A stretch of 64,000 nucleotides of DNA, taken from Homoserinimonas aerilata (GTDB taxonomy: Bacteria; Actinomycetota; Actinomycetes; Actinomycetales; Microbacteriaceae). Numbering within the stretch: position 1 is the first letter of the stretch; each line of letters begins with the position of its first letter. A program made the translations under genes and the position numbers. The stretch spans positions 310,001-374,000 of the forward strand of contig NZ_VFOM01000001.1 in the NCBI RefSeq assembly GCF_006716125.1, given 5' to 3'. Positions 8,562 to 17,598 of this stretch are shown piece by piece. Below the pieces are notes generated by a model that saw only the letters and a program-made list of their open reading frames with translations, had not been told where the DNA came from and ran no database searches.

Positions 8562-9800
8562 ATGAAGATTGAACGCGCTGAAGTCATCGTCACCAGCCCC
8601 GACCGCAACTTCGTCACCCTCAAGCTGACGACGGATGACGGCATCACGGGCCTCGGCGACGCCACCCTGAACGGCCGCGAGATGGCTGTCGTCAGCTACC
8701 TCAGCGAGCATGTCGTGCCGCTGCTGCTCGGCCGCGACGCGCACCGCATCGAAGACACCTGGCAGTTCCTGTACCGCAGCGCCTACTGGCGTCGCGGCCC
8801 CGTCACCATGGCCGCGATCGCCGCCGTCGACGTCGCCCTGTGGGACATCAAGGCGAAGGCCGCCGGCATGCCGCTCTACCAGCTGCTGGGCGGCGCATCC
8901 CGCACCGGCCTGCTCGCCTACGGCCACGCATCCGGCAAGTCCATGCCCGAGCTGTTCGACAGCGTGCGCGACTACCAGGAGCAGGGCTACCAGGCCATCC
9001 GCATCCAGACGGGCGTGCCCGGCCTGCGCGCCATCTACGGCATCGCCGCCAACGAGCCGCTGCCGGGCAACGAGGGCAAGCGCTACGACTACGAGCCCGC
9101 GCAGCGCGGCGCGTTCCCGGCCGAGGAGGACTGGGACACGCGCGCCTACCTGCGCCACGTGCCCACCGTCTTCGAGGCGGTGCGCAACGAGTTCGGCCCC
9201 GAGGTTCCGCTGCTGCACGACGGCCACCACCGGATGACGCCCATTCAGGCCGCCAAGCTGGGTAAGTCGCTCGAACCCTACGACCTGTTCTGGCTGGAGG
9301 ACTGCACCCCCGCCGAGAACCAGGAGGCGCTGCGGCTCGTGCGCCAGCACACCACAACGCCGCTGGCGATCGGCGAGATCTTCAACACCGTCTACGACTA
9401 CCAGCAGATCATCCGCGAGCAGCTCATCGACTACGTTCGCAGCGCGGTCACGCACACCGGCGGAATCTCGCACCTCAAGAAGATCCTCGACTTCGCCGGC
9501 CAGTACCAGATCAAGTCGGGCATGCACGGGCCGACCGACATCTCGCCCGTCGGAATGGCCGCAGCCATGCACCTCGGCATGGCCATCCACAACTTCGGAA
9601 TCCAGGAGTACATGAAGCACGGCGAGAAGACGAACGCCGTCTTCGAGCAGTCGTACACCTGGAACAACGGGCTGCTGCACCCCGGCGACAAGCCCGGCAT
9701 CGGCGTCGAGCTCAACGTCGACGAAGCCGGCAAGTACCCGTACGAGCAGGCCTACCTGCCCTACAACCGGCTCGCCGACGGCACCGTCCACGACTGGTGA
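8562..9800 (+). CDS. manD: D-mannonate dehydratase, enolase superfamily
   Basis: Dehydrates D-mannonate to 2-keto-3-deoxy-D-gluconate. The 412-residue protein has the ManD-subgroup N-terminus ([20 protein letters not shown]), the insertion of this subgroup near residues 145-200, [11 protein letters not shown] with metal-binding Asp and active-site His, [12 protein letters not shown] and AIGEIFN carrying the acidic ligands, and [10 protein letters not shown]. Some ManD-subgroup members act weakly or on gluconate, so true activity is uncertain. RBS AAAGGAA precedes the ATG. It feeds KDG to the kinase and aldolase at the left edge, linking glucuronate-type breakdown to the galactonate branch. 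Confidence 0.88.
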   Translation: MKIERAEVIVTSPDRNFVTLKLTTDDGITGLGDATLNGREMAVVSYLSEHVVPLLLGRDAHRIEDTWQFLYRSAYWRRGPVTMAAIAAVDVALWDIKAKAAGMPLYQLLGGASRTGLLAYGHASGKSMPELFDSVRDYQEQGYQAIRIQTGVPGLRAIYGIAANEPLPGNEGKRYDYEPAQRGAFPAEEDWDTRAYLRHVPTVFEAVRNEFGPEVPLLHDGHHRMTPIQAAKLGKSLEPYDLFWLEDCTPAENQEALRLVRQHTTTPLAIGEIFNTVYDYQQIIREQLIDYVRSAVTHTGGISHLKKILDFAGQYQIKSGMHGPTDISPVGMAAAMHLGMAIHNFGIQEYMKHGEKTNAVFEQSYTWNNGLLHPGDKPGIGVELNVDEAGKYPYEQAYLPYNRLADGTVHDW

Positions 9801-10321
9801 CCGAGTCAGAGATGGCGGCGGATGCGCCCCTGATCGTGGTTCTCGGAGTCTCCGGCTCCGGCAAGACCACGATCGGGGCGCTCATCGCCGACGAACTCGG
9901 AGTGCCCTTCGTCGACGCCGACTCGCTGCACCCTGCCTCGAATGTCGCCAAGATGGCATCCGGAACACCGCTCGACGACGACGACCGCTGGCCGTGGCTT
10001 GCCCGCGTGGGCGGCGAGCTCGCGCGTGCGGCGTCAGCGGAAACGGGCCTCGTCATGGCATGCTCGGCGCTGAAACGCGTCTACCGGGATGCGATCAGGG
10101 CGGAGGCCCCGGCCCTGCATTTCGTTCACCTCAGCGGTGACCGCGAGGTGCTCTCGCACCGTACGACGGGTCGCAGCGGGCATTTCATGCCGGCGAGCCT
10201 GCTCGACTCGCAGTTGGCGACGCTGGAGCAGCTGCAGCCGGACGAGCCCGGCATCGTCGTCGACATCGCACCGCCCGTGGCCGACGTCGTGGCCGACGCG
10301 GTGGCCCGCATCCGCCCGTAA
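9797..10321 (+). CDS. gntK: Gluconokinase
   Basis: Phosphorylates D-gluconate to 6-phosphogluconate with ATP. The 174-residue protein has the P-loop GVSGSGKTT (from about residue 17), [29 protein letters not shown] and [16 protein letters not shown], all hallmarks of the GntK family. The GTG at 9797 overlaps the manD stop; an ATG five codons in (MAADAP) is an alternative start. It ends the sugar-acid operon and adds a gluconate entry point. No gluconate permease is visible nearby. A short repeat block follows it. Confidence 0.92.
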   Translation: MTESEMAADAPLIVVLGVSGSGKTTIGALIADELGVPFVDADSLHPASNVAKMASGTPLDDDDRWPWLARVGGELARAASAETGLVMACSALKRVYRDAIRAEAPALHFVHLSGDREVLSHRTTGRSGHFMPASLLDSQLATLEQLQPDEPGIVVDIAPPVADVVADAVARIRP

Positions 10322-10325
10322 CGCC

Positions 10326-10397
10326 GCTGGTCGAGGTGTCGCCGCGAGGCACCTCGCTGGTCGAGGTGTCGCCGTCTACGGCGACAGTCTCGAGACC
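10326..10397. repeat. Dispersed palindromic repeat, type A (one partial, one full copy)
   Basis: A partial copy (10326-10354) and a full 42-base copy (10356-10397) share GCTGGTCGAGGTGTCGCCG; the full copy ends GTCTCGAGACC and contains an inner GTCGCCG-TCTA-CGGCGAC hairpin. An almost identical copy lies at 21290-21331. The copies fill the gap between converging gntK and the dehydrogenase. Confidence 0.85.
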
Positions 10398-10413
10398 GAG
10401 CCCCGCGCACACC

Positions 10414-11352
10414 TCACCGCACCCGGTTGCGCAGCTCTCCACCGTCGAGCAGCACCCGCACATTGTGTTCGATGAGCTGTTCCGCACCGAGCGGTCGCCC
10501 GCCGGCGGCGTGCGGCGTGATGATGATGTTCGTTTCGTCCCAGAGTGGCGAGTCGGCGGGCAGCGGCTCCTGCGCGGTCACGTCGAGTGCGGCTCCTCCG
10601 AGCCGCCCGGCGCGGATGGCGTCGAGTAGTGCTCCTTCGTCGACGGTCGCCCCGCGGCCCACGTTCACGAGCCAGGCGTGCGCGGGCAGCTGCGCGAGCA
10701 CGGCCGCGTCGACGATGTTCTGCGTCGCATCCGTCGCCGGCAGGATGTTGATCAGAACATCCGTTGTCGGTAGTTCGGATGCCACGTCTTCGGTGGCGAT
10801 CACACGGTGGCCGTCGGTGGTGCGGGCGCTGGTGGCCACCCCGGTCACGGTCGCACCGAGGGAGACGAGGTGCGGGGTGAGTTCGCGGGCGATCCCGCCG
10901 AAGCCCCACACGAGCACTCGCGCGCCGCGCAGTGTGCTGAAGAGGCCGGGGCTCGGTTCGGGCTGCACGCCGCCCACTTCGGCGGCCCAACGGTGGTCGA
11001 GCTGCGCGCGGAATGTCACGTGCAGCCGCCGTGCGGCGGCGAGCACGAGGGCGAGGGCGTGTTCGGCGACGGGCCTGTCGTGCAGGCCTGTTCCGGATGC
11101 GATGGGCAGCATTGCGTCGAATCCCGCGGCAAGCGCCTGGTCGACTCCGGCGGAGAGGGTCTGCACGAGCCGCAGCCGGGTCAGTCGGGTTGCCGCGTCT
11201 TCGAGTACGGCACTCGGGTTGGCCCACGAGACGAGCACGTCGGCGTCGTCGTGTTCTGCGGGGATGAGCTTCACCGGGTCGTACTCGATGTACTCGACGT
11301 CGTTGATGGGGCTGAGGCTGAGGGCGACACTGGTGGGGATGAGAACCTTCAT
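10414..11352 (-). CDS. NAD-dependent D-2-hydroxyacid dehydrogenase
   Basis: Oxidoreductase of the phosphoglycerate dehydrogenase/glyoxylate reductase family, 312 residues. The Rossmann fold starts near GARVLVWGFGGIARELTPHL (about residue 145); the catalytic triad is seen as Arg in VNVGRGATVDEGAL, Glu in DVTAQEPLP and His in IITPHAAGG. The ATG at 11352 (MKVLIPTS) is preferred over a longer upstream frame because it begins the first strand and follows AAGGATC. It converges on gntK, so it is separately transcribed. A 2-keto acid reductase role near sugar-acid metabolism is possible, but substrate is unknown. Confidence 0.9.
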   Translation of the reverse strand: MKVLIPTSVALSLSPINDVEYIEYDPVKLIPAEHDDADVLVSWANPSAVLEDAATRLTRLRLVQTLSAGVDQALAAGFDAMLPIASGTGLHDRPVAEHALALVLAAARRLHVTFRAQLDHRWAAEVGGVQPEPSPGLFSTLRGARVLVWGFGGIARELTPHLVSLGATVTGVATSARTTDGHRVIATEDVASELPTTDVLINILPATDATQNIVDAAVLAQLPAHAWLVNVGRGATVDEGALLDAIRAGRLGGAALDVTAQEPLPADSPLWDETNIIITPHAAGGRPLGAEQLIEHNVRVLLDGGELRNRVR

Positions 11353-11532
11353 GATCCTTACGGTAGACTCTTGTTCTGAACTTCGGCGAGGGATGCTCCT
11401 ATGGCATCCGTTATCGACGCGGCGAGCAGGCTTCGGGCTTTCCTCACGCTGCAGTTGCTGTTTGAACTGCCGATGCGTTCGAGTTGACAATCATTTGACC
11501 GCAGCCGTTGCGCTGCAAAGGGAGACAACACC

Positions 11533-12189
11533 ATGGGTGAGAAGACCAGCCGCGCAGGGCGACCGTCCGTAGCGAGCACCACCGAGCCGTCGAACAACAT
11601 CGTCGCTGAGGTTCGCGAGAACTTCGGCAAGGGCTTCGCTCGTCGCCTCCGCGCCACGGGCAAGATCCCGGCTGTGCTGTACGGCCACGGCACCGACCCG
11701 CAGCACCTTGCGCTGCCGGGCCACGAGACGTCTCTTCTGCTCCGCAAGGCGAACGCCATGCTTGAGCTCGACATCGCCGGCAAGTCGCAGCTCGCTCTTG
11801 TCAAGGATGTCCAGAAGGACCCGGTGCGTCAGATCATCGAGCACATCGACCTCGTTGTCATCCGCAAGGGTGAGAAGGTCCAGGTTGACGTTTCTGTTCA
11901 CGTCACCGGTGAGGCCGCCCCCGGCACCGCGCTCGAGCAGGAGGCGCACTCGCTCCTCGTCGAGGCTCCCGCGATCAGCATCCCCGAGAACCTGTCTGTC
12001 AGTGTTGAGGGCCTTGAGGCCATCACTCACCTGTACGCGTCGCAGATCGAGCTGCCCGAGGGTGTCCTTCTCGTCTCTGATCCCGAGACTCTCGTTGTCA
12101 GCGTTGTTGTTCCGACGGTCGCTCCTGAGCCTGAGGAGACCGAGGCGCCTGCTGCTGCGGCTGCCCCCGCTGCGGAGGCTGCGGAATAG
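11533..12189 (+). CDS. rplY: 50S ribosomal protein L25/general stress protein Ctc
   Basis: Binds 5S rRNA on the large ribosomal subunit. The 218-residue protein is the long two-domain Ctc/TL5 form: L25 core ([27 protein letters not shown]) in about residues 25-110, then a C-terminal beta domain, and an acidic Ala/Glu-rich tail from about residue 190. Upstream in-frame sequence supports the ATG at 11533 with AAGGGAG before it. The leader of roughly 180 bases lies between it and the divergent dehydrogenase. Next gene is pth, the usual partner in actinobacteria. Confidence 0.95.
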   Translation: MGEKTSRAGRPSVASTTEPSNNIVAEVRENFGKGFARRLRATGKIPAVLYGHGTDPQHLALPGHETSLLLRKANAMLELDIAGKSQLALVKDVQKDPVRQIIEHIDLVVIRKGEKVQVDVSVHVTGEAAPGTALEQEAHSLLVEAPAISIPENLSVSVEGLEAITHLYASQIELPEGVLLVSDPETLVVSVVVPTVAPEPEETEAPAAAAAPAAEAAE

Positions 12190-12224
12190 TCGACTTCCTC
12201 TCCCTCTTCTCGAAGAGAGTTCCG

Positions 12225-12809
12225 CTGGATACCAATCAGTGGCTCGTAGTCGGGCTCGGCAACCCCGGGCCCGACTACGCGAGCAATCGACACAATGTCG
12301 GTCAGATGGTTCTGGCCGAGTTGGCGGATCGCGCATCCGCTTCGTTCCGGTCCCACAAGGCGAACGCCATGGTGGCCGAGGGGCGCACCGGCATCGAGGG
12401 CCCACGCCTGGTGTTGGCGAAGCCGAACAGTTTCATGAACCTCTCCGGTGGCCCTGTCGCGGGGTTGGTGCGGTTCTTCAAGATCCCTGCCGAGCAACTC
12501 ATCGTGGTGCACGACGAGCTCGATATCCCCTTCGACTCGGTGCGGTTGAAGCGTGGGGGCGGTCACGGTGGGCACAACGGCCTTCGTGACATCATCTCCG
12601 CCATCGGCACCCCCGATTTTCTGCGGGTGAGGGTCGGCATCGGCCGCCCTCCGGGTCGCCAGCCGGCCGCCGATTTCGTCTTGCGCGATTTCGCGTCGGC
12701 CGAGCGTGAGGTGCTCCCGAATCTGCTGACGGATGCCGCGGATGCGGTCGAGCTGTTGGCTCGCGAGGGTCTCACTGCCGCGCAGCAGCGCTTCCACGGT
12801 CCCGCCTGA
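12225..12809 (+). CDS. pth: Peptidyl-tRNA hydrolase (start codon uncertain)
   Basis: Releases peptides from peptidyl-tRNA that dropped off ribosomes. The catalytic Asn and His are visible in [22 protein letters not shown] (12240-12305), with FMNLSGGPV and [29 protein letters not shown] further on. These essential N-terminal strands lie upstream of the first ATG (12306), which would remove them. Reading back from 12240 to the in-frame stop at 12132 there is no ATG, GTG or TTG; CTG at 12225, six bases after GAAGAGAG, is the best near-cognate start and gives 194 residues, the family length. The end at 12809 is firm; the start is not. Confidence 0.85.
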   Translation: MDTNQWLVVGLGNPGPDYASNRHNVGQMVLAELADRASASFRSHKANAMVAEGRTGIEGPRLVLAKPNSFMNLSGGPVAGLVRFFKIPAEQLIVVHDELDIPFDSVRLKRGGGHGGHNGLRDIISAIGTPDFLRVRVGIGRPPGRQPAADFVLRDFASAEREVLPNLLTDAADAVELLAREGLTAAQQRFHGPA

Positions 12810-12811
12810 GC

Positions 12812-12936
12812 GAGTAGCTCTGCGGGCTGAGGGGTCGCCGTCTGCGGCGATCGTCTCGAAGCCGCTGCCGCGCAACCCCGCCGAGTAGCTCTGCGGGCTG
12901 AGGGGTCGCCGTCTGCGGCGATCGTCTCGAAGCCGC
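12812..12936. repeat. Dispersed palindromic repeat, type C, tandem pair
   Basis: Two identical 54-base copies (12812-12865 and 12883-12936; period 71) begin GAGTAGCTCTGCGGGCTGAG and end GATCGTCTCGAAGCCGC, with inner GTCGCCGTCTGCGGCGA symmetry. They occupy most of the 179-base gap between pth and mfd and share the flanking frame GG..GAGG...GTCTCGAA.CC with types A and B. Confidence 0.85.
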
Positions 12937-12988
12937 CCGCGATCAACCCCGCGACTGCGCTGTCGGTGGCCGCGTTTAGACTTGCTCG

Positions 12989-15900
12989 GTGATACTCGAG
13001 GGATTGATTCCGGCGCTTTCGCGCGCCCAGACGTTCGAGGATGCACTCCGCTTCGCCTCGCGCGATGCCGACTTCTCGCTTGTGGAGGGGCTCCGGGCTC
13101 CGCTGCTTGCGGGGCTGTTGGCCCGTCGCGACGGCCCGGCTTCTCTGTTGGCGGTTGTGGCGACCGGCCGCGAGTCGGAGTCGCTGCGGCAGGCGTTGGC
13201 GAGTGTTGCGCCGCGTGCCGAGATCATCGAGTTCCCTGCGTGGGAGACGCTGCCGCATGAGCGGCTGAGCCCGAGCACGGAGACGGTGGGCAAGCGCATC
13301 GATGCGCTGCAGCGGGTCGCCGCCTGGTCGAGGCGTGCGGCCACCGAGCCTGATGTGGCACCGCTTGTCGTGGTGGCGAGTGTGCGTGCTGCGCTGCAGC
13401 CGGTGGCCGACAATCTGACGAGTTTCGAGGCGATCGAGATCATGGCGGGCGGCCGCGGTTATGACCTCGCGGGGTTGCAGGGCCGGCTCGTCGATCTGGC
13501 CTATTCGCGTGTCGACATGGTGACGCGTCGCGGCGAGTTCGCGGTGCGCGGCGGAATTCTGGATGTCTTCCCTCCTGCTGCGGAGCATCCGGTTCGCGTC
13601 GAGTTCTTCGGCGATGAGGCGGAGCAGTTGCGGCAGTTCTCGGTGGCCGATCAGCGTTCGCTTGACGCGCCCGTCGCATCCGTGAGCCTGCCGCCGTGCC
13701 GGGAGCTGCTGCTGAGTGAGCCGGTGCGGCAGCGTGCCCGCGAGATGCAGCATGAGTTCCCGAGCCTGAGCACGATGCTGGCGAAGATCGCCGATGGCAT
13801 CCCGGTCGATGGCATGGAGTCGCTCGCGCCGGCGCTCGTCGACCGCCTGGTGCCGTTGACCCACTATCTGCCTGCGGATGCGGCGATCGCCGTGCTGTCG
13901 CCGGAGCGTGTGGCGACCCGCGCGGTGTCGCTGATCGAGACGAATCGCGAGTTCCTGTCTGCTGCCTGGAATGCGGCGACGGCCGGCGCGGAGGCCCCCA
14001 TCGATCTGGATGCGGGTGACTTCCTCAGCCTGCAGGGGCTGCGCGATGCGGCCGGCGCCCGCTCCTGGTGGACCCTCAGCTCGTTCGACAGCGGCGCATC
14101 CGAGCCCGTTTCTGTGGAAGATCTTGTCGCCGAGGCTGGCGACTATGTGCGCATCGACGCGGATGCGGTGCCCAGTTTCACCGGTCAGGCCGAGGGGGCG
14201 ATCGCGCATGTCGGCGAGCTGCTGCGCTCCGGATGGTCGCTTGCAGTTGTCGCGCAGGGTCACGGCCTCGTGGAGAGGGCGGCGGAGGCGCTCGGCGAGC
14301 ACGGCCTCGCGGCGCGTGTGGTCGAGGAGTTGCCCGCAGATCTCGACAGCGGCGTCGCGTACCTTCTCACCGCATCCGTCGAGCACGGCTTCGAGGTTCC
14401 GGATGCTCGGCTGGCGGTGCTCAGTGAGGCCGAGTTCTTCGGCCGCGCGGTCGGCTACGAGTCGCGGCAGGTGAAGAAGTTGGCGACGCGGCGCCGTAAT
14501 GTGGTCGACCCTCTGCAGTTGAAGGCGGGCGACTTCGTGGTGCATCAGACGCACGGCATCGGCCGTTTTCTGGAGCTGGTCAACCGCGAGGTGTCGAGTG
14601 GTGGGCGCAACGCGGTGAAGACGACGCGCGAGTTCCTGCTGATCGAGTACGCGCCGTCGAAGCGCGGCTACCCGGGCGACAAACTGTATGTGCCGACCGA
14701 CCAGCTCGACCTCGTGTCGCGGTATGTGGGCGGCGAGGCGCCGGCGCTCAGCAAGATGGGCGGCAGCGATTGGTCGGCGGCGAAGGGTCGCGCGCGCAAG
14801 GCGGTGCGCGACATCGCGGTGGAGCTGGTGAAGCTGTATTCGGCGCGCATGGCGAGCCGCGGGCACGCCTTCAGCCCTGACAGCCCGTGGCAGCGCGAGT
14901 TCGAGGAGGCGTTCCCTTTCGCGGAGACCCCGGATCAGCTCACCACGATCGACGAGGTGAAGGCCGACATGGAGCGTGAGGTCCCCATGGACCGTCTCGT
15001 GTCGGGCGATGTCGGCTACGGCAAGACCGAGGTGGCGGTGCGGGCCGCGTTCAAGGCGGTGCAGGATGGCAAGCAGGTGGTCATGCTGGTGCCGACGACG
15101 CTCCTGGTGAAGCAGCATCTGGAGACCTTCGCGGAGCGTTTCGCCGGGTTCCCGGTGCACCTGCGCGGGCTGAGTCGCTTCAACACGGAGAAGGAGTCGA
15201 AGGAGATCCTTGAGGGCCTCACCGATGGCACCGTCGATGTCGTCATCGGAACTCACCGGCTGCTGTCGAAGAGCGTCTCCTTCAAGGATCTGGGGCTCGT
15301 CATCATCGATGAGGAGCAGCGCTTCGGTGTCGAGCACAAGGATGCGCTCAAGAAGTTGAAGACGAATGTCGACATCCTGGCGATGAGTGCGACGCCCATC
15401 CCGCGCACACTGGAGATGGCGGTGACGGGCATCCGCGAGATGTCGACGCTGGCGACGCCGCCGGAGGACAGGCATCCGATTCTCACGTTCGTCGGCCCGT
15501 ACAACGACAGGCAGGTGGCGGCGGCGATCCGGCGTGAGCTGCTGCGCGAGGGCCAGGTGTTCTTCGTGCACAACCGGGTTTCGAGCATCAACCGGGTGGC
15601 GGCGCAGCTGGCGGAGCTGGTGCCGGAGGCCCGCATCGCGGTTGCGCACGGGCAGCTGCCCGAGTCTGTGTTGGAGCAGGTGATGGTGGACTTCTGGGAG
15701 CGCCGCTTCGATGTGCTCGTGTCGACGACGATCATCGAGACCGGTCTGGATGTGACGAATGCGAACACGCTCATCATCGACCGCGCCGACAAGTACGGCC
15801 TCAGCCAGCTGCACCAGTTGCGAGGCCGGGTGGGGCGTGGCCGGGAGCGCGCGTACGCCTACTTCCTGTACGACGGCGAGAAGCCGCTCGGCGAGGTCGC

Positions 15901-16597
15901 CCATGACCGCTTGGCGACGATCGCGGCGAACAACGAGCTGGGTGCGGGCATGCAGGTCGCGTTGAAGGATCTGGAGATCCGCGGCGCCGGCAACCTGCTG
16001 GGCGGCGAACAGTCGGGTCATATCGCGGGGGTGGGTTTCGATCTGTATCTGCGGATGATCGGCGAGGCGGTGTCGACGTTCCGTGGCGAGGACACGTCGG
16101 GGCAGGCCGAGCTGCGTCTCGAGCTGCCGGTGGATGCGCGCATTCCTGAGGAGTATGTCGAGAGCGAGCGGCTGCGGTTGGAGGCGTACCAGAAGCTGTC
16201 GACCGCGGCGTCGCCTGCTGCCACTCCGGATGCGATCGACAGCGTGCGCGAGGAGTTGGTCGACCGCTACGGCGAGCCTCCTGCGGCGGTCGCGCAGCTC
16301 ATCGCCGTGTCGCGCCTGAGGAGGCGCGCGCAGGCGGCGGGCCTGAGCGAGGTCGTGGTGATGGGGCCGAACCTGCGCGTGGCCCCGCTGGAGTTGCCGG
16401 ATTCACGTCAGGTGCGCCTGCAGCGCATGTACCCGGGTGGTCGGTATTTCCCGCAGAACGGCGCCGTGGTTGTGCCTCTGCCGAAGGTCGGCGGCGAGCC
16501 GCTCAGTGATGACGGCCTCGTCGAGTGGGTGGCGTCGCTGTTCGACGCCCTGCTGCCTGACCCTGTCGCGCCGGTGGAGGAGACGCCGGCCCCCTGA
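12989..16597 (+). CDS. mfd: Transcription-repair coupling factor
   Basis: DNA translocase that removes stalled RNA polymerase and recruits UvrA for transcription-coupled repair. The 1202-residue protein has the UvrB-like N-terminal module (ETLPHERLSPSTETVGKR), the RNA polymerase-interacting domain (LKAGDFVVHQTHGIGRFLEL near residue 510), RecG-like helicase motifs (GDVGYGKTEVAVRAAFKA; DEEQ in IIDEEQRFGV; SATPIPRTLEMAV), the TRG motif region, and a C-terminal TRCF domain. Length is typical. The GTG at 12989 gives MILEGLIPAL. The gene order mfd then mazG then eno is conserved in actinobacteria. Confidence 0.97.
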   Translation: MILEGLIPALSRAQTFEDALRFASRDADFSLVEGLRAPLLAGLLARRDGPASLLAVVATGRESESLRQALASVAPRAEIIEFPAWETLPHERLSPSTETVGKRIDALQRVAAWSRRAATEPDVAPLVVVASVRAALQPVADNLTSFEAIEIMAGGRGYDLAGLQGRLVDLAYSRVDMVTRRGEFAVRGGILDVFPPAAEHPVRVEFFGDEAEQLRQFSVADQRSLDAPVASVSLPPCRELLLSEPVRQRAREMQHEFPSLSTMLAKIADGIPVDGMESLAPALVDRLVPLTHYLPADAAIAVLSPERVATRAVSLIETNREFLSAAWNAATAGAEAPIDLDAGDFLSLQGLRDAAGARSWWTLSSFDSGASEPVSVEDLVAEAGDYVRIDADAVPSFTGQAEGAIAHVGELLRSGWSLAVVAQGHGLVERAAEALGEHGLAARVVEELPADLDSGVAYLLTASVEHGFEVPDARLAVLSEAEFFGRAVGYESRQVKKLATRRRNVVDPLQLKAGDFVVHQTHGIGRFLELVNREVSSGGRNAVKTTREFLLIEYAPSKRGYPGDKLYVPTDQLDLVSRYVGGEAPALSKMGGSDWSAAKGRARKAVRDIAVELVKLYSARMASRGHAFSPDSPWQREFEEAFPFAETPDQLTTIDEVKADMEREVPMDRLVSGDVGYGKTEVAVRAAFKAVQDGKQVVMLVPTTLLVKQHLETFAERFAGFPVHLRGLSRFNTEKESKEILEGLTDGTVDVVIGTHRLLSKSVSFKDLGLVIIDEEQRFGVEHKDALKKLKTNVDILAMSATPIPRTLEMAVTGIREMSTLATPPEDRHPILTFVGPYNDRQVAAAIRRELLREGQVFFVHNRVSSINRVAAQLAELVPEARIAVAHGQLPESVLEQVMVDFWERRFDVLVSTTIIETGLDVTNANTLIIDRADKYGLSQLHQLRGRVGRGRERAYAYFLYDGEKPLGEVAHDRLATIAANNELGAGMQVALKDLEIRGAGNLLGGEQSGHIAGVGFDLYLRMIGEAVSTFRGEDTSGQAELRLELPVDARIPEEYVESERLRLEAYQKLSTAASPAATPDAIDSVREELVDRYGEPPAAVAQLIAVSRLRRRAQAAGLSEVVVMGPNLRVAPLELPDSRQVRLQRMYPGGRYFPQNGAVVVPLPKVGGEPLSDDGLVEWVASLFDALLPDPVAPVEETPAP

Positions 16598-16641
16598 GGT
16601 AGAGGTGGCTCGTGTCGGGGTTCGCTCGCCGGCCATCCCGC

Positions 16642-16697
16642 GAGTTGCCCACTTTCGCCCCTCCCGGGGCGAAAAAAGGGGCAGAAGTGGGCAACTC
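16642..16697. repeat. Long inverted repeat element downstream of mfd (copy 1)
   Basis: Arms GAGTTGCCCACTTTCGCCCC and its near-complement (16677-16697) form a stem of about 21 bp with two mismatches. A competing inner hairpin TTTCGCCCC-TCCC-GGGGCGAAA (16653-16674) is perfect. The right arm touches the stop codon of the reverse CPBP gene. A second copy with the same GAGTTGCCCACTT arm lies at 24565-24620. It may work as a bidirectional terminator between converging genes, or be a REP-like element. Confidence 0.75.
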
Positions 16698-17547
16698 AGC
16701 GTCGAGGATCGGGGGAGGTGCCGGCAGGCGTTGCCGTGGGCGCCGTCCCGGTGGCTTGTGCGAGGGCCGCCCGTCGCTGCCCCTTCGGCTTGTGCACCTC
16801 GTACACGACCACGGGGATGAGCACGAGCGAGCGCAGGTCGATGAGCGCGTGCGCGACGATGGCGAGCAGGATGCTGCCGCTCACGAGGAACAGCGCCATG
16901 AGCAGGGCGCCTATCGCGATGGAGCCGACGATGCCGGGCACCCCCTGGTAGAGGTGCAGCAGCCCGAACAGGAGAACGCTGCCGACGACGGCGATGACGG
17001 CATTCCCTGACACGGCGTAGACGAGGGTGGGCAGTGCGAGTCGGAACATGAGTTCCTCGACGATGCCCGCGTTGACCGACATCGCTGCGCCCCAGCCGAG
17101 TTCCTGTCGGTTGCGCGGCAGCAGTGCGGCGATGTCGCCGATGGACGGCACCTCGTCGCTGTGGCGCGCAGCCCAGATGGCGATCGCCGGGCCGAGCAGC
17201 AGGATGGCACCGCCGCCCCAGATGATGGCGGTGGTCACGCCGGCGCCGTCGACCATGAGCTGACGCAGCCACTGCATGGCGGGCAGCCGTTCGATGTCGC
17301 CGAGCATGAGCGGCACGTACTGCCAGGCGAGTGCGAGGATCACGAGCGAGGCGCCGCCGAACAGGAGGAACGATTCGCGCAGCCATTTGGCGAAGAACTT
17401 CTGCCGGCGGGCCGTGCTGCGGAGGCGCTTGAAGCGCCCGTATTCGCGGCGGTCCTTGCGCAGCGTGCGCAGTATGAGCCCGAGCAGCAGCGCGACGAGC
17501 ACGACGACCAGCACGGCGGGGGAGAGCGGCTGGCTGGGCGAGAGCAT
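16696..17547 (-). CDS. CPBP-family intramembrane metalloprotease
   Basis: Membrane protein of 283 residues with about seven hydrophobic helices. The CPBP/Abi signature is present: EE-x3-R in GIVEELMFRLALP, then FGLLH and HALID as the second and third conserved motifs. In the Rce1/CPBP family these residues bind the metal and catalyse cleavage within the membrane; bacterial members include bacteriocin self-immunity proteins, but no bacteriocin gene is near. The ATG at 17547 follows GGGAGAATG. It diverges from mazG (51 bases between starts) and converges on mfd. Substrate unknown. Confidence 0.85.
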   Translation of the reverse strand: MLSPSQPLSPAVLVVVLVALLLGLILRTLRKDRREYGRFKRLRSTARRQKFFAKWLRESFLLFGGASLVILALAWQYVPLMLGDIERLPAMQWLRQLMVDGAGVTTAIIWGGGAILLLGPAIAIWAARHSDEVPSIGDIAALLPRNRQELGWGAAMSVNAGIVEELMFRLALPTLVYAVSGNAVIAVVGSVLLFGLLHLYQGVPGIVGSIAIGALLMALFLVSGSILLAIVAHALIDLRSLVLIPVVVYEVHKPKGQRRAALAQATGTAPTATPAGTSPDPRR

Positions 17548-17598
17548 GTTCCATTCTCCCAAGCCGGCGCCGTCGGCTGGGGGTGACAGGATGGTGCC

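Noticed and set aside
11353-11532. Autoregulatory ribosomal-protein leader before rplY
   Set aside because: Only a small GCAGC/GCTGC stem is seen near the RBS; not enough to call a known leader.
12563-16021. Open frame of more than 1100 codons on the reverse strand of mfd
   Set aside because: It is antisense to an unmistakable mfd gene, shows only His/Arg/Leu-rich composition typical of high-GC shadow frames and has no recognisable motif.
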